Shown here: piece after piece, positions 30,397 through 40,406 of the stretch
Layout of the letters: every line of letters begins with the position of its first letter
How positions within the stretch are numbered: the first letter of the stretch is position 1
Assembly (NCBI GenBank): GCA_002104985.1
Contig: MCGO01000005.1
Span: 186,001 to 250,000 of the forward strand
Direction: 5' to 3'
Origin: Rhizoclosmatium globosum
Taxonomy: Eukaryota > Chytridiomycota > Chytridiomycetes > Chytridiales > Chytriomycetaceae
DNA length: 64,000 nt
Made by a program: the position numbers and the translations under genes
Notes under the pieces: generated by a model
Seen by the model: only the letters and a program-made list of their open reading frames with translations
Told to the model about the DNA's origin: nothing
Databases searched by the model: none

Positions 30397-32117
30397 TTAA
30401 ATGCCAGTGCGGCTCTTCTCAAGAGATCGCAACACCAAGTACGATACAAGTGCGAACCCAAACGCCATTGGGAATCCAACGTCTCCTCCAAATGGTTTGC
30501 TAATGGCAAGAGCGACAACTCCCGTGTAATACACTTCAGCCATTCCGAGGAAAGCTCCCACCAATCCGATGGCAAGAGAAACAACCGCGGCAGCTCCTAA
30601 TGGAAGAAGACGAGGAGAGTCCCAGTGCTCAATGTTGTACTGAGAAAAGTCACCCTTCTTGAAGAAGAAGTGTTCTGTGACAAGGATAGCAATGTATGGG
30701 GCCTGGAAATATCCAACAACGAGCAAGAAGTTTTCGAGAACAGTGTTGAACTTGTCAATCGACAGAATCGCCAATACAATGTAGAGAATAGCTCCCAAGA
30801 AAGTCCAGACAGCACGTGGAACTTTTGAAAACAGCTTTCCAATCAACTGTAAACTCAATCCTCGGGAGTAATCGTTTGGAATGTTACCGGCAATAATAGA
30901 AAGCGACAAAAGAACAAGCAAGAAGCTTCCAAAGCCTTGACCGCATGTATCCAAAAGGACCTTGGACAAAATCGCACCTCCGTTCTCAGCTTCCCATTGT
31001 GGCTTGTGCATCTTGGCGGCAGAGGCAACTCCAACTCCCATCACTTCGGTCAAAGTGAGTGGAATAATGTTTCCGAGGAAGGTATACACAAAGACTTTCC
31101 AGGTTGTGGAATCAGCGGGCTGGAAAACAGAGTAATCGGCTGCCATTGTGGTCCAACCAGCACCGAAACCGAAAATGGCTCCACCGAACGAAAGAATAGA
31201 GGCAACTGGAGTAGAGAGAGCTGGTGCGCTAGTATCCCATTGACCAACAGAAACTCCGAAGCAGATGATGAAGGAGATGGCGATGGGGAGGAACGCAAAC
31301 TTGTCGTACTTATGAATGTAGTGGTAACCCCAAACAGCCAAGAAAGTCGTCAACACAGCAATAATAACAACTCCAGCCCAAACAGGCAAAGCACCGCCGT
31401 TAATACCTATTTTTGTTTCTTGATTACTAACGATATCAAAACAAAAAAAGTGGAACGTACCATTCAGGACTTGTCCTCCAACGACAACGTTCACAGTAGA
31501 CCAACCGACAGAAATCACAATGTTGATAAGACTGATCAAAATAGATCCGTACCATCCAAACGAATAACGAGTCAAAATCATCTGACGAAGCCCAAGTTTC
31601 GGGCCCATAGAACTGAACAGCGCAACACAGAGTGAACTCATGAGGTTGAAAAAGAAGATTGTGGCAACAGCGTCCCAGAAACCCATGTAAAAGACACTGT
31701 AAAGGATATGAGTCAGTGATATGGATGCGGCGATGCCAAGATAAAAGCTCACTTGATGGCAAGAGTTCCCAGAGCGAATGTTGGAATGACAGTGTTACAA
31801 GAAGCCCAGAACGTAAAGTTCTCGATGATGTTGCTTTGTGTGCGGGCGTATGCTGGGATTGGCTCGATACCGGTTGCCTCAATCTTGAGAGCGGCCTGTT
31901 TATTTTGATGAATGTTAGAACCCAGAGATTTCGGGAAGGATTGGAAGTGATGTGGAGTGATGAGACGGAGTGATGTGTAGCCGTGACAAGAAAGCTGTCA
32001 GACACTGTTCAGATGCGGCTTTACAATCAACATCCACAACTGCGCTCCATGAACCGCAAAGTTATCAATCAGTGCCATTACCTGAGTCTCAACTTCTGCT
32101 ACCTCTTTGTTCTCCAT
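30397..32117 (-). CDS. NCS1-family purine/cytosine permease
   Basis: Plasma-membrane nucleobase:cation symporter of the Fcy2 type. Exons 32117-32082, 31895-31753, 31696-31461 and 31406-30397. The first exon encodes only MENKEVAEVETQ; the next starts ALKIEATGIEPIPAYART, the family N-terminus. About twelve membrane helices follow, with the NCS1 features SSLCVALFSSMGPKLGLRQMILTRYSFGWYG, WSTVNVVVGGQVLNG, ADYSVFQPADSTTWKVFVYTFLGN and FIGxY-equivalent VVGYFQAPYIAILVTEHFFF. Intron 1 is 186 nt; the third intron (31407-31460) has no in-frame stop. Substrate among cytosine, adenine, guanine or hypoxanthine is not decidable. Confidence 0.92.
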
Positions 32118-32620
32118 GGATGATGGTCAGGGAAATCTGTTTTTAGGAACTTTTTTTGGTGAAGTGTCGGAAGAGGCCCAACCTTCGATAAGCAACAAAA
32201 AGCAAAAAAATGAGATTTTAGATAGTTTGATTAAATCGCTGTTATCACATGGACCATATTTTGTCTGTGATTTCACTCAGTAATGCAATAGGAGCCATTT
32301 TTCACGATGAAGGGATAAATACTTTCTCAACAGTTCAAAGAGAAGGGAACTTGAGAAGTTTTAATACTTCTGTCCGATACTTCTTGTTCAGATTGTGAAG
32401 CCACTTCTCAATATTGACGTAAAATCATCTCTGTATTTACCCAGCTAGAGTACTTAACAGACTGCCTTTAGCAAAAGAACTAATTATCTCTTTTGCTCTT
32501 GTGATTCTATCGTATCACAACAGTAAGAGATAGGAAGGCAAGATACTTTGCAAAACACGAGGGGTACTTTAGGGTTTCTTCAACACAAGTCTACATCTCC
32601 CATTCTAAGTTTGTGCAAGA

Positions 32621-32681
32621 TTGTCTAGAGTTTGTCTACGGTTTTGTCTAGCTATTTGTCTAAATTGTCTAACATCGTCTC
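32621..32681. repeat. Phased TTGTCTA heptamer array
   Basis: Five exact TTGTCTA copies start at 32621, 32632, 32644, 32656 and 32665, plus a TCGTCTC variant at 32675. Spacing is 9-12 bp, close to one helical turn. It lies about 190 bp upstream of tRNA-Glu and about 500 bp upstream of the permease start. It could be a binding-site cluster; the function is not known. Confidence 0.6.
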
Positions 32682-32862
32682 AGTTTGGTGATATACTTGA
32701 GCCACAGACACTCATTTCTGTTGAGTCCATAGTCCTATAATCAGTTCTGCACACTATTGTGACCTCTATTAACACGGTTTAGATGATGGGAAGGTCAAAT
32801 ACGCTCAAAAGAGCGATATTTTAATGTCGGTTAAAGGTTAAAAACTCAGAAGGAAAGCATCT

Positions 32863-32934
32863 TCCTAGATCGTCTAGTGGCCAAGATTCCGCCCTCTCAC
32901 GGCGGCGACCGGGGTTCAATTCCCCGTCTGGGAG
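32863..32934 (+). tRNA. tRNA-Glu (anticodon CTC)
   Basis: 72-nt cloverleaf. The acceptor stem TCCTAGA pairs with TCTGGGA at 32927-32933 (one G-U pair), with discriminator G at 32934. The anticodon stem is CCGCC/GGCGG with loop CTCTCAC, giving anticodon CTC at 32896-32898. The T arm is CGGGG/CCCCG with loop TTCAATT. The A-box-like D-arm and B box GGTTCAATTCC are present. No intron. Confidence 0.96.
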
Positions 32935-32937
32935 TCC

Positions 32938-32941
32938 TTTT
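32938..32941 (+). terminator. Pol III T4 terminator of tRNA-Glu
   Basis: Four T residues begin three bases after the tRNA 3' end, the usual minimal RNA polymerase III stop signal. Confidence 0.75.
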
Positions 32942-33871
32942 GTGGCGGCAAAGCTGTTAGTTTCTATTTTTGGAACTTGAGATCAACAATTTTCCGATGC
33001 GTCCTCCCTTTCTCTTCCTTTTGTCAAAGACTCCATGGATAGTTACGTTGAGTTATATTATAATTACTTATGTAAAGTGAGGTAGAATGACTTGAATCAA
33101 GGTGTTGTGGTTTTGGAGTATCAAGGCAGATCTAACAAAAAAATAAATTTACATTTCCGACAATAATTAGCCTGTATAAAAGATCAAGAGCATCCTTTAT
33201 AGAGATGAGATTGACAGCATTTCCATTTATCAGAATTTTGACAAGTTTCAAACCAAACTACTCAAGAGCTCCTCTACCAAGTTTGAAAGCAACTACCTGA
33301 GCAACTACTATGATATTGCAATTCTGATTTATTGAACTTCATACAAACAAGTCTACACGCATCGCAAATTAATTAAATCCGCACGGTTGAAAATAAAACT
33401 AACTCCCCTCATCTTCCCTCATTTTGATTGAGAATACTCATAACTCCGATTTACAAAAGTAGCCGCGTCTTCACGAGAGAAATGTTCAGTTGCGTATCGA
33501 AGAGTCGTCTTTGAACATTTTGACGCATGCCATATAATTAAATATAAGATTTCACAATAGTAATTATTTATTAGGAATACATTAAAACAATTTAGACTAT
33601 TTGCCTCACACGTAAGGTTTACTATGTACATAATGTAATCAGTTGCAAATGCTATATTTAAGTTGCTTTCCTATATTAATAGTCGAATATAATAAAGTTA
33701 TATTTAATAAACTAGTTTTTATAAATTAAATTAAGTTACGGTCCAAGAAAGACACAAGCTTCGCGCGTGTCGTGATCGACATGAATATTGGGATATATAT
33801 AGTTATGGTGTAAGAAAGATCAATAAATTGGGCTTCCAAGGGACTCTTCTGGACTCGCCGTACCAACCGAG

Positions 33872-34735
33872 CTACGGCCCTCCGTACAGGATCCCTATGG
33901 GCGCTACAGCGCGATCAACACGACCAGCTTCACGAAGCATCCAACCGATGGCTTTGTTGACGAGATCTAAATCGGAAAATGGTTTTCCGTAGAGCATGAT
34001 TTTGAAGTTTGGTGCATGGCGTTTGTATACTTGGTGTTGAAGAAGAAGTAGGGAGTGGTCAAGGTAAAGTTTGCTTTTGATGAGAGGCTGAAGACCGACG
34101 ATGGCGATTCTTGTTTCCCAGAAATCATTTGACGTTGAAAGAGATGCGTAGTATTCAGGTAGATGTGATGTGATTGCTGAAGATATTGATTCTGAGGAAG
34201 GAGCAGAGTCGAACGAGCCCGTTTCAGACAGAAAAGAATTGAGTTCCTCTGTCCCCTTCATCAAAGAGCCGCCAATAATAGTTCCCGCACACGTGTCAAT
34301 AATGTCCCAACAGTTGAATCTGTGTTTGTTTTCCAGAAAGACAGCGAGCGGGTCGTCAATGCCCGGACACAACGTTGGCTTCTTGAACGCAGCGACGAGT
34401 TGCTCCGCGGCGCAGAAACGCAGTTCGTGTCTGTTGTCGTTCAAGAGCGCGGCGATCGAGGACGGCGAAGCGTCGGCGAGAAAGGCCGTGCCGATCGAGC
34501 GCATTTGCGGCACACGAAGCCCAATGTACTCATTGCAAGCCGAGACGTACGTGCTTTTAGTCAGCCGTTTGCCCATTGCGTACGAGGCATCAGCGGCTGC
34601 GAGGAGGGCGGCGACAACTGGCTCTTCTGTCTCTTGTTCGGTTGTCTCTTGCTCATCTGCCGCTCGCTTGCGCTTGCGCTTGTCGGGAAGTGCTCGTATA
34701 GCGACAGATTGTTTGGCATTCACTTTGCGTATCAT
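33872..34735 (-). CDS. AlkD-like DNA alkylation repair enzyme
   Basis: HEAT-like-repeat DNA glycosylase family that removes N3- and N7-alkylpurines without base flipping. 287 residues, intact. The N-terminus is basic and acidic low complexity; the core has YIGLRVPQMRSIG, HELRFCAAEQLV, FNCWDIIDTCAGTIIGG, FWETRIAIVG and the family-typical end DLDLVNKAIGWMLREAGRVD. The C-terminus is cut short by TAG at 33872, a little after the LREAGR helix, so the last helices of bacterial AlkD may be missing. The ATG lies 6 nt after the NAA40 stop, in the same frame. Confidence 0.85.
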   Translation of the reverse strand: MIRKVNAKQSVAIRALPDKRKRKRAADEQETTEQETEEPVVAALLAAADASYAMGKRLTKSTYVSACNEYIGLRVPQMRSIGTAFLADASPSSIAALLNDNRHELRFCAAEQLVAAFKKPTLCPGIDDPLAVFLENKHRFNCWDIIDTCAGTIIGGSLMKGTEELNSFLSETGSFDSAPSSESISSAITSHLPEYYASLSTSNDFWETRIAIVGLQPLIKSKLYLDHSLLLLQHQVYKRHAPNFKIMLYGKPFSDLDLVNKAIGWMLREAGRVDRAVAPIGILYGGP

Positions 34736-34741
34736 CCCTGA

Positions 34742-35593
34742 TCACAAGTCTTTTTTCATAATTTCATAAGAATAACGTCCTGCCCTCTTCTCGCTCATAC
34801 ACATAGACGGTGATATCAAATCAGGTGTATACCCAAGCCTCTTGTAAAATCGCATGGCTCCATCATTCTTTTTGAATACTGTCAGCATTGACCGACGCAA
34901 CTGAAATAAGCGGCCAGTCTCCTCCTGAATCTTCATGAGTGTAGCACCGAGTCCAGTATTCCGTGCCTCTGGAATTAATTGCAGTTCCATACTGTGATAT
35001 CGAGTGAGGAAACAGTGTAATGAGATAGTTGATGACAGTACCAATATATCACAGGAGCTTTGCCGTCTCCATGCATTCCTCCATCTATATCATCAAACGA
35101 GTCTTCCATGCAAATGAGGTAATAGAGATATCCGATTGGAACGTCTGATTCAAGTGGGATGTATTCTGATGAAGGAATCATTGTTGAACTGGCATTCTCT
35201 CTCTTGAATGCGATCACATATCTGTATATTATGTATCAACTGACGCAGTATCACCAGCATAACACGCACCTGCCCTCCTTGTTTCTCATTTCCTTCAGCT
35301 TACTTCTGTCTGACCATCCAGTGTCCTGAGCATCAAGATACCTAAACCGGAATAAGACAAGCCCACGAGACAAGGAACGACCCAACGTACAAATGCAAGA
35401 GATTCGACTTGACGAGGCCGAAGCAGAAGTCAAAAAGCGGCGGCGGCAAGTCGCTGTACTCAAACACAACAACGAGCACATTCGCCGGTGCCGTGACTAA
35501 AGACAAAAGCCGAGTCGTCACGTGCGCCACCGGTGTCTTGTTCGCCGTGGAAACGAGGAGCTCGTCCTTCGCGGCCTGGGTCGTTGTCTCCAT
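34742..35593 (-). CDS. NAA40: N-alpha-acetyltransferase 40 (NatD)
   Basis: Acetylates the N-terminal Ser of histones H4 and H2A. Exons on the minus strand: 35593-35391, 35341-35270, 35221-35042 and 34991-34742, with introns of 48-50 nt. Family landmarks in order: FDFCFGLVKSNLLHLYLD, GWSDRSKLKEMRNKEGRYVIAF, VPIGYLYYL, VIYCMELQLIPEARNTGLGATLMK (the acetyl-CoA loop), SMLTVFKKNDGAMRFYKRLGY and SPSMCMSEKRAGRYSYEIM, the last block being diagnostic for NatD. The start is the first ATG (METTTQAAKD). It is divergent from CTU2 with 50 bp between ATGs, and its TGA stop is followed by the AlkD-like frame. Confidence 0.9.
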
Positions 35594-35643
35594 TTGTTTC
35601 TTTTCTTTTTCAAACAACTCAAACTTAACTTTGTCTTACTCAA
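35594..35643. promoter_or_regulatory. Shared 50-bp divergent promoter NAA40/CTU2
   Basis: Only 50 bp separate the two start codons. The stretch is pyrimidine-rich on the plus strand (TTTCTTTTCTTTTTC at its left). No TATA element. At least one transcript must start inside the other gene's 5' end or have almost no leader. Confidence 0.5.
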
Positions 35644-37356
35644 ATGCCTCTTTGCGCAAAGTGTGTTCGAGATGGAAACAGTGATCGTGCGTCTGTGATT
35701 GCAACGAGAGGCTCAGAGTACTGCGCGTGAGTGGCTGTTATCTTCGAGCAAGGGACGCTTTCCTTAAACCATTCCTTCCTTAGTGACTGCTTCAAGGTGG
35801 ATATGTTTGGTCGCTTCACAAAGGCGTATACCACAAAGGAATCACTGTTGCCTAGGGGAGAACCAGTCTGTGTTGCCTGGTCGGGTGGTCTGTCCTCAAG
35901 GTTTGTGTCAACAACTGTTGAACTGTTGAACTGACCCCTCACAAGTCTTCTCGTGCATTACATGAACTCGTTCCTCAACAAGAACTTCAAACAGAATGTG
36001 TCGCCTCGTTTCTCGGCGGTTTATGTCTGTGTAGTAGACTACTCATGCCTCTTGTCTGAGGAGAAACAACAAGTGAGAACCAACTTCGTTAATAATTGAT
36101 ATTTAACTCTGAGTAGATTGTGAATCAAGAAATAGAGGCAATGCAGTCAATCGCGGAAGGCTACAACTTCAACTTCAAACGTATCCCTCTTGAATCCGCT
36201 TTCACTAATGAAAACGGCGATCTGGATTCAACTCTCGTAGCAGACTTGACTTGTAAGCTTACCTTTCTTGTGTCTTCTCACAACCTAACATGATTCAAAG
36301 CTCCAGAGATCTTACAACTTAAATTCGAATCATACTCCACATCCAAAACCTCAACCGCAACACCCATCTCTCGAACCTTGGACCTCTTTGCCTCCTTTAA
36401 ATCAACACCCGCAGCCAATCCAACTACAGCCGTCACCCTCCTCAACACTCTTACAACCCGTCTCCTCCGTCGCGCAGCATCCACATATAACTGCACAACC
36501 CTCATGACAGGCTCAAACGCAAGCACAATCGCCGCCCAAATCGTGACCCAAACCGCCCTTGGAGGTGGATTCAACCTTCCAAATGAAATCTCGCTCGAAT
36601 ATAAGGTCCCTAACACGGATATTGTGACCTTCAGGCCGATTCGGGATCTGCTGTTTGGAGAGGTTGAGAAGTTGGTTGAATTGGATGAGATTGCTCAGTT
36701 TCCTGGTGTTGCTGGGATGGCGGAAGGGTTGTTTGGTGGAGTTGTCGGGTCAGTTGGTACTGAAGGTGCTAGTGTTGCCAAAATGACGATTCAGGATCTT
36801 GCTGCTTGTAAGTAACGAATCATTCTATCCCATCAACTTTTTTTTTTTGCTCACACTCCAATTAGCATTCGTGAAGGGGCTTCAAAAAGATTTCCCGCAA
36901 TCGGTTAGCACTGTAACTCGAACTGCATTCAAGGTCCAAACCGGAGCGAATGCGCCTGGTCTTGACGTTTGCCTGCTTTGTTCCAATCCCATTCAACCCA
37001 ATTCGCAGAATTGGAGAGCTTCTCATACGACGTCTCGTCTTGACGATATTCCTGATATCATCAAAAATGAGGATGGAACTGTTGTAGAGGCTCCCAAGAA
37101 AGCCTCGGAAGTGCCTGCGACAGGAGCTGCTGACTTATTGCTCTGCTACGCTTGTCAGCATGTCGGACGTGACGTAAAGGTGAAGGAGAAGTTGGTTCTT
37201 CCTGGTGGAGATTGGTTCTTGGGAGCCAAAAAGGACTGTTTTGTTGGAAATGGGTGTTGCGGTGATTCTAGTTCTTGTGGAACAAGGAATGCTGGAACCA
37301 CCAACGTCCAACAACTCCGTGACCAGATTCAGGAGTTTCTGATTGACGATGAATAA
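35644..37356 (+). CDS. CTU2: Cytoplasmic tRNA 2-thiolation protein 2
   Basis: Partner of CTU1 in thiolation of U34 of tRNA-Lys, -Glu and -Gln. Exons 35644-35726, 35784-35900, 35946-36072, 36117-36252, 36301-36807 and 36866-37356; introns 44-58 nt. The N-terminal zinc motif is CAKCVRDG..EYCADCF. The PP-loop region is CVAWSGGLSSSLLVH (SGG..S). The C-terminal half has the Cys-rich cluster CLLCSNPI and LLCYACQ, ending at the acidic REFLIDDE-type tail. The NAA40 gene is divergent and TBC1D5 is convergent 23 bp away. Confidence 0.9.
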
Positions 37357-37379
37357 ATAATCTGGATACTTTTTACACT

Positions 37380-39396
37380 TTATTTTGATTCGTCCTTGTG
37401 CTTCAGTTTACGGGTCCAATGGTCTGCCGGATTTTCTCGTGGAGACTGAGCAGACGAAGTAACTTGTGCGGGCGACTGGATTGTAGCAAACGGATTCAAC
37501 GAAGAGAGCGAGTTGTCTTCAAACATTCCCGCAAACAAGTTAGAAACCCCCTTCACAGTTTTAGACAAATCAACTTCCTGTGCCGCCGTCGAAATGGACG
37601 CAATCAAAGAATCCAGCGGGTTTGTAGCTTGAGTAGACGAATTCCCTCGTTTCGATGGATCTCTTTGTATACGATGAAACTCAGGAACATCAGTCGACTC
37701 ATGAAGAAACGCAGCCGCAGATTTGGCGCGATCCAGTTCATCCGACGCCCTCAAATGAGACGGCAGCTTCTCATTCTGCTTTCCTCCATCCACCATTGAC
37801 ATTGAACTTCCACCCGAGAAATCCAGTTCAGATTTCACGACCCCGAGTTGATCAATCACGCCATCGAGTTCATTACGACGGTCTGAAATATTGTCAAAGT
37901 CCGACATGATGTCGGAGAGAAGTGAGATACAGTGGTCGAGCTTTAGGGCGAGAGCTTTGTCGCGGTCTTTGAGTGAGAGAGACTTTTCGGAGAGTCGTCG
38001 TACTCGCTGTTCTAATGACACGAGTTTATCGGCGTCTGAGATTGATTCAGTGCTGGATGATGTTGAAGTACCGTGTTTTGCTTTGTTTGATGTGGTGGTT
38101 GGTGAAAGATGGGCTTTTGGGTTACGTAGGATTTCGTGGTATTCGAGAATACACGATTTGGCCATTTTCACCAGTCCGTCGATTCCATCCACGCCTAACG
38201 ACTCCAGTGCTGGGTACTTCATCAAGACTTGCAACACACCAACATAATCGGACCCGATGCCTGTGTCAAAGTATTTTAACGTTAATGCTAAAATGTCACG
38301 AACAAGACGAACAACTCACAATGATTTCGCAATAGCCGTAACATTGCGACACAAATCCATTCAACTAAACCAAGATTCGAATCTTCAGCAAACAACGCGT
38401 CCCATAACGAGAGAACCTGTTCGAATGGGAATTCACGTCCAAAAAGAAGCCGAATCCATCGTAATCCATACAGCTGCGGCTCGATATTCAAATCTTTCAG
38501 TGTTTTATATAGATCTGGATCAAGTTTCTGAATGACTTCGTTTTGAATGTGTAGGCATAAGGAGACGATGGGGAGTTGGTTCGTTTTCGATAGACTGTTT
38601 TGAAAGATCGCCTTTTTGAGCTTTGTGTTTGTTTCTTTGTGACTTTCGTCTCCCAATTCAAACCACTTTTGGGCGTTGTTCATGAGTTGGTCAAAGAGGG
38701 TGTAGGAATCATGTTCCACGAAACGAGAGTCGCATAACGATGCTGAGCCATCAACTTCCTTGGAAGAAACTAGCACTTTATCGAATTCGACGGTGTATAT
38801 GATTGGAGCAAGGAGTTCATGCATTCCCTGACGATACGAAAGAGTTGGGTGGAGTTTGCTCCAGACGAACAAGACACTCGTCATCATTTCTTGTATAGCC
38901 TTTGAACGGAAGGTTATTTGGTCTGGCATTCTGTTTGTTAAACGCGAATGGAATGATTGTGAGATGTTGTTTAGATTTGGATTGAGTGAGAACAAACGTG
39001 CGCTCGACGTCTTGCCGAATGACTTTCAGAAGTTCTCCATTCTGAAAATATTGAGTCCAAGGGCTCTGTAGTCGATGGTTAATTAGGATTGAGGGAAGCG
39101 GGAAAGTATGTCACATTGTCTTCAAGACTCAGCGGATGGTGGGTTTCCTCGCCGACCTCCTTTGCCGCTGGATCTTTGAGAAGAGAATTCTTGAGATGTT
39201 CGTATTCAGCTCGCTTTTTGGTGAGAATGGCATTCCATGCGTCAGGTTCTTGTGGAGGAAGGACTTGCAGGTGTACCTGAATGCCAAATGATTGAGCTAC
39301 TGGCTGTAGCTTTGCATTAATACCTACTTTCCATTGGACGCTACGCTTTGTTTCAATCTTGGTTGATGTTGTTGGGTTGCTGAGTGGATCTCCCAT
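37380..39396 (-). CDS. TBC domain RabGAP (TBC1D5-like)
   Basis: GTPase-activating protein for Rab7-type GTPases in endosome, retromer or autophagy traffic. Exons on the minus strand: 39396-39115, 39065-38998, 38930-38320 and 38260-37380. The intron phases bring EDN next to SPWTQYFQNGELLKVIRQDVERT and then MPDQITFRSKAIQEMMTSVLFVWSKLHPTLSYRQGMHELLAPIIY, giving a continuous TBC domain. The Arg and Gln fingers (IRQDVERT and YRQGMHELL) are present. The C-terminal TBC half has LNIEPQLYGLRWIRLLFGREFPFEQVLSLWDALFAED. A coiled coil and a Ser/Pro tail follow. The closest family by eye is TBC1D5/Gyp6. Confidence 0.85.
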
Positions 39397-39445
39397 TGAT
39401 TTATTGTATAATAACAAAAGAAAGAAGAATAAATAGAATAGACAG

Positions 39446-40189
39446 TTACATTCGCCGTTTCTCTTGCTTAACAGTCTTCTTCTTCTTCTTTTCAGCGTCG
39501 TCTAATTGTTTCTGGCGCGCAGCCTTGTTTCGCTCAACCTTTGAGAATGCAAGAAAAAAGAAGAGATTAAAACGGACGGAATAGATTTGCTTGTTTAAAT
39601 CGTTGATAGTTACCTCAGCTGAATGAGCAGCCTGCATTTTCTGCCTTCGAAGCTGCTCTGCCTCCTTGACCCTCTGAACATTTGTATTCATCAGAGCATC
39701 AGGCATAGAAGCCTTATCTTCCTTGTTTCCCGAGTAAAGAATCTCTGTCTCTCCGTTCTCGTTCTCAACAACCTCGTCTACTTCGTAACCATACATTCTG
39801 AGGAGCCGCTCCCTGGCCTTCTTCTCCTCCTTCGAAAGCACTTTCTTCTGAGGCAGTTGGGCGTCGGCGGCGGAGTTGTCTGAATTGTCGGCGAGCGTTG
39901 CCTCTGAGAGTTGTTGTGCGAGAGCCGCTTTCTCTTTCGCCGCCTGGGCTTGGGCTTCGGCGTCGGCGTCGGCTTTCTGGGCTTGAAGTGCGGCGAAGAG
40001 GGCCGATATGACTGGGCCAATGCGCTCCGACGATTCGCCTTCGACGGCCTCGCTCAGGAACTCAACGACAATCGCCTCCTTTTCACTGGATTCAATCGTG
40101 TCGTCTTCCGACAGCTGGAACACGTATTCAACGTACGCTTCATCGCTTAGGTTGAATTCACGGAGGAGGGTTGATGAAACAAGCTCCAT
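39446..40189 (-). CDS. CCDC43: CCDC43-like coiled-coil protein
   Basis: Two exons, 40189-39614 and 39539-39446, with a 74-nt intron. The N-terminal about 60 residues (FNLSDEAYVEYVFQLSEDDTIESSEKEAIVVEFLSEA) form the PWI-like fold of CCDC43. An Ala/Glu/Gln coiled coil follows, then a conserved LSKEEKKARERLLRMYGYEVDEV segment and a very basic C-terminal helix (KKKKKTVKQEKRR). The molecular role of the family is poorly known. Divergent from the glycosyltransferase with 217 bp between ATGs. Confidence 0.78.
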   Translation of the reverse strand: MELVSSTLLREFNLSDEAYVEYVFQLSEDDTIESSEKEAIVVEFLSEAVEGESSERIGPVISALFAALQAQKADADAEAQAQAAKEKAALAQQLSEATLADNSDNSAADAQLPQKKVLSKEEKKARERLLRMYGYEVDEVVENENGETEILYSGNKEDKASMPDALMNTNVQRVKEAEQLRRQKMQAAHSAEVTINDLNKQIYSVRFNLFFFLAFSKVERNKAARQKQLDDAEKKKKKTVKQEKRRM

Positions 40190-40406
40190 CTGAAGTTGTT
40201 TGCTTTGGAGATTGTTTGGTTTCACCTTTCTTTCTTTTTCTTTTCTCTCTCTCTTTCTTCTGCTTTCCTCATTTTCTACTTCTATTTCTTTGATGACATA
40301 TTCCTATTGTTCGAAATATGAAATTCAAGGAGTGTTGACAAATCACAGAAAAGAAATAGTCGCGATTTCCCGCCTCCTTTCTTTTCCACGTATCTCACCG
40401 TGAAAA

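Larger units (their letters stand above)
32118..33871. other. Gene-poor AT-rich interval holding one tRNA gene
   Basis: The longest stretch without a protein gene. Both strands are full of stops and the short frames present (for example 33419-33631 minus) have AT-driven composition without protein-like character. It contains tRNA-Glu, the TTGTCTA motif array and long AT-rich runs (33520-33740). I see no transposon ends or LTRs. Confidence 0.7.

Noticed and set aside
32118..33871. Transposon or LTR remnant in the AT-rich gap
   Set aside because: No terminal repeats, target-site duplications or transposase-like frames were seen.
33834..33880. tRNA-like 5' half on the minus strand (GGGCCGTAGCTCGGTTGG) at the end of the AlkD-like gene
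   Set aside because: Too short for a cloverleaf, the A box deviates at a key A, there is no B box or anticodon stem, and part of it is the AlkD stop region.
38931..39114. Apparent frameshifts in the TBC1D5-like gene
   Set aside because: Both vanish when GT-AG introns 39066-39114 and 38931-38997 are removed; the joined protein matches the TBC domain.
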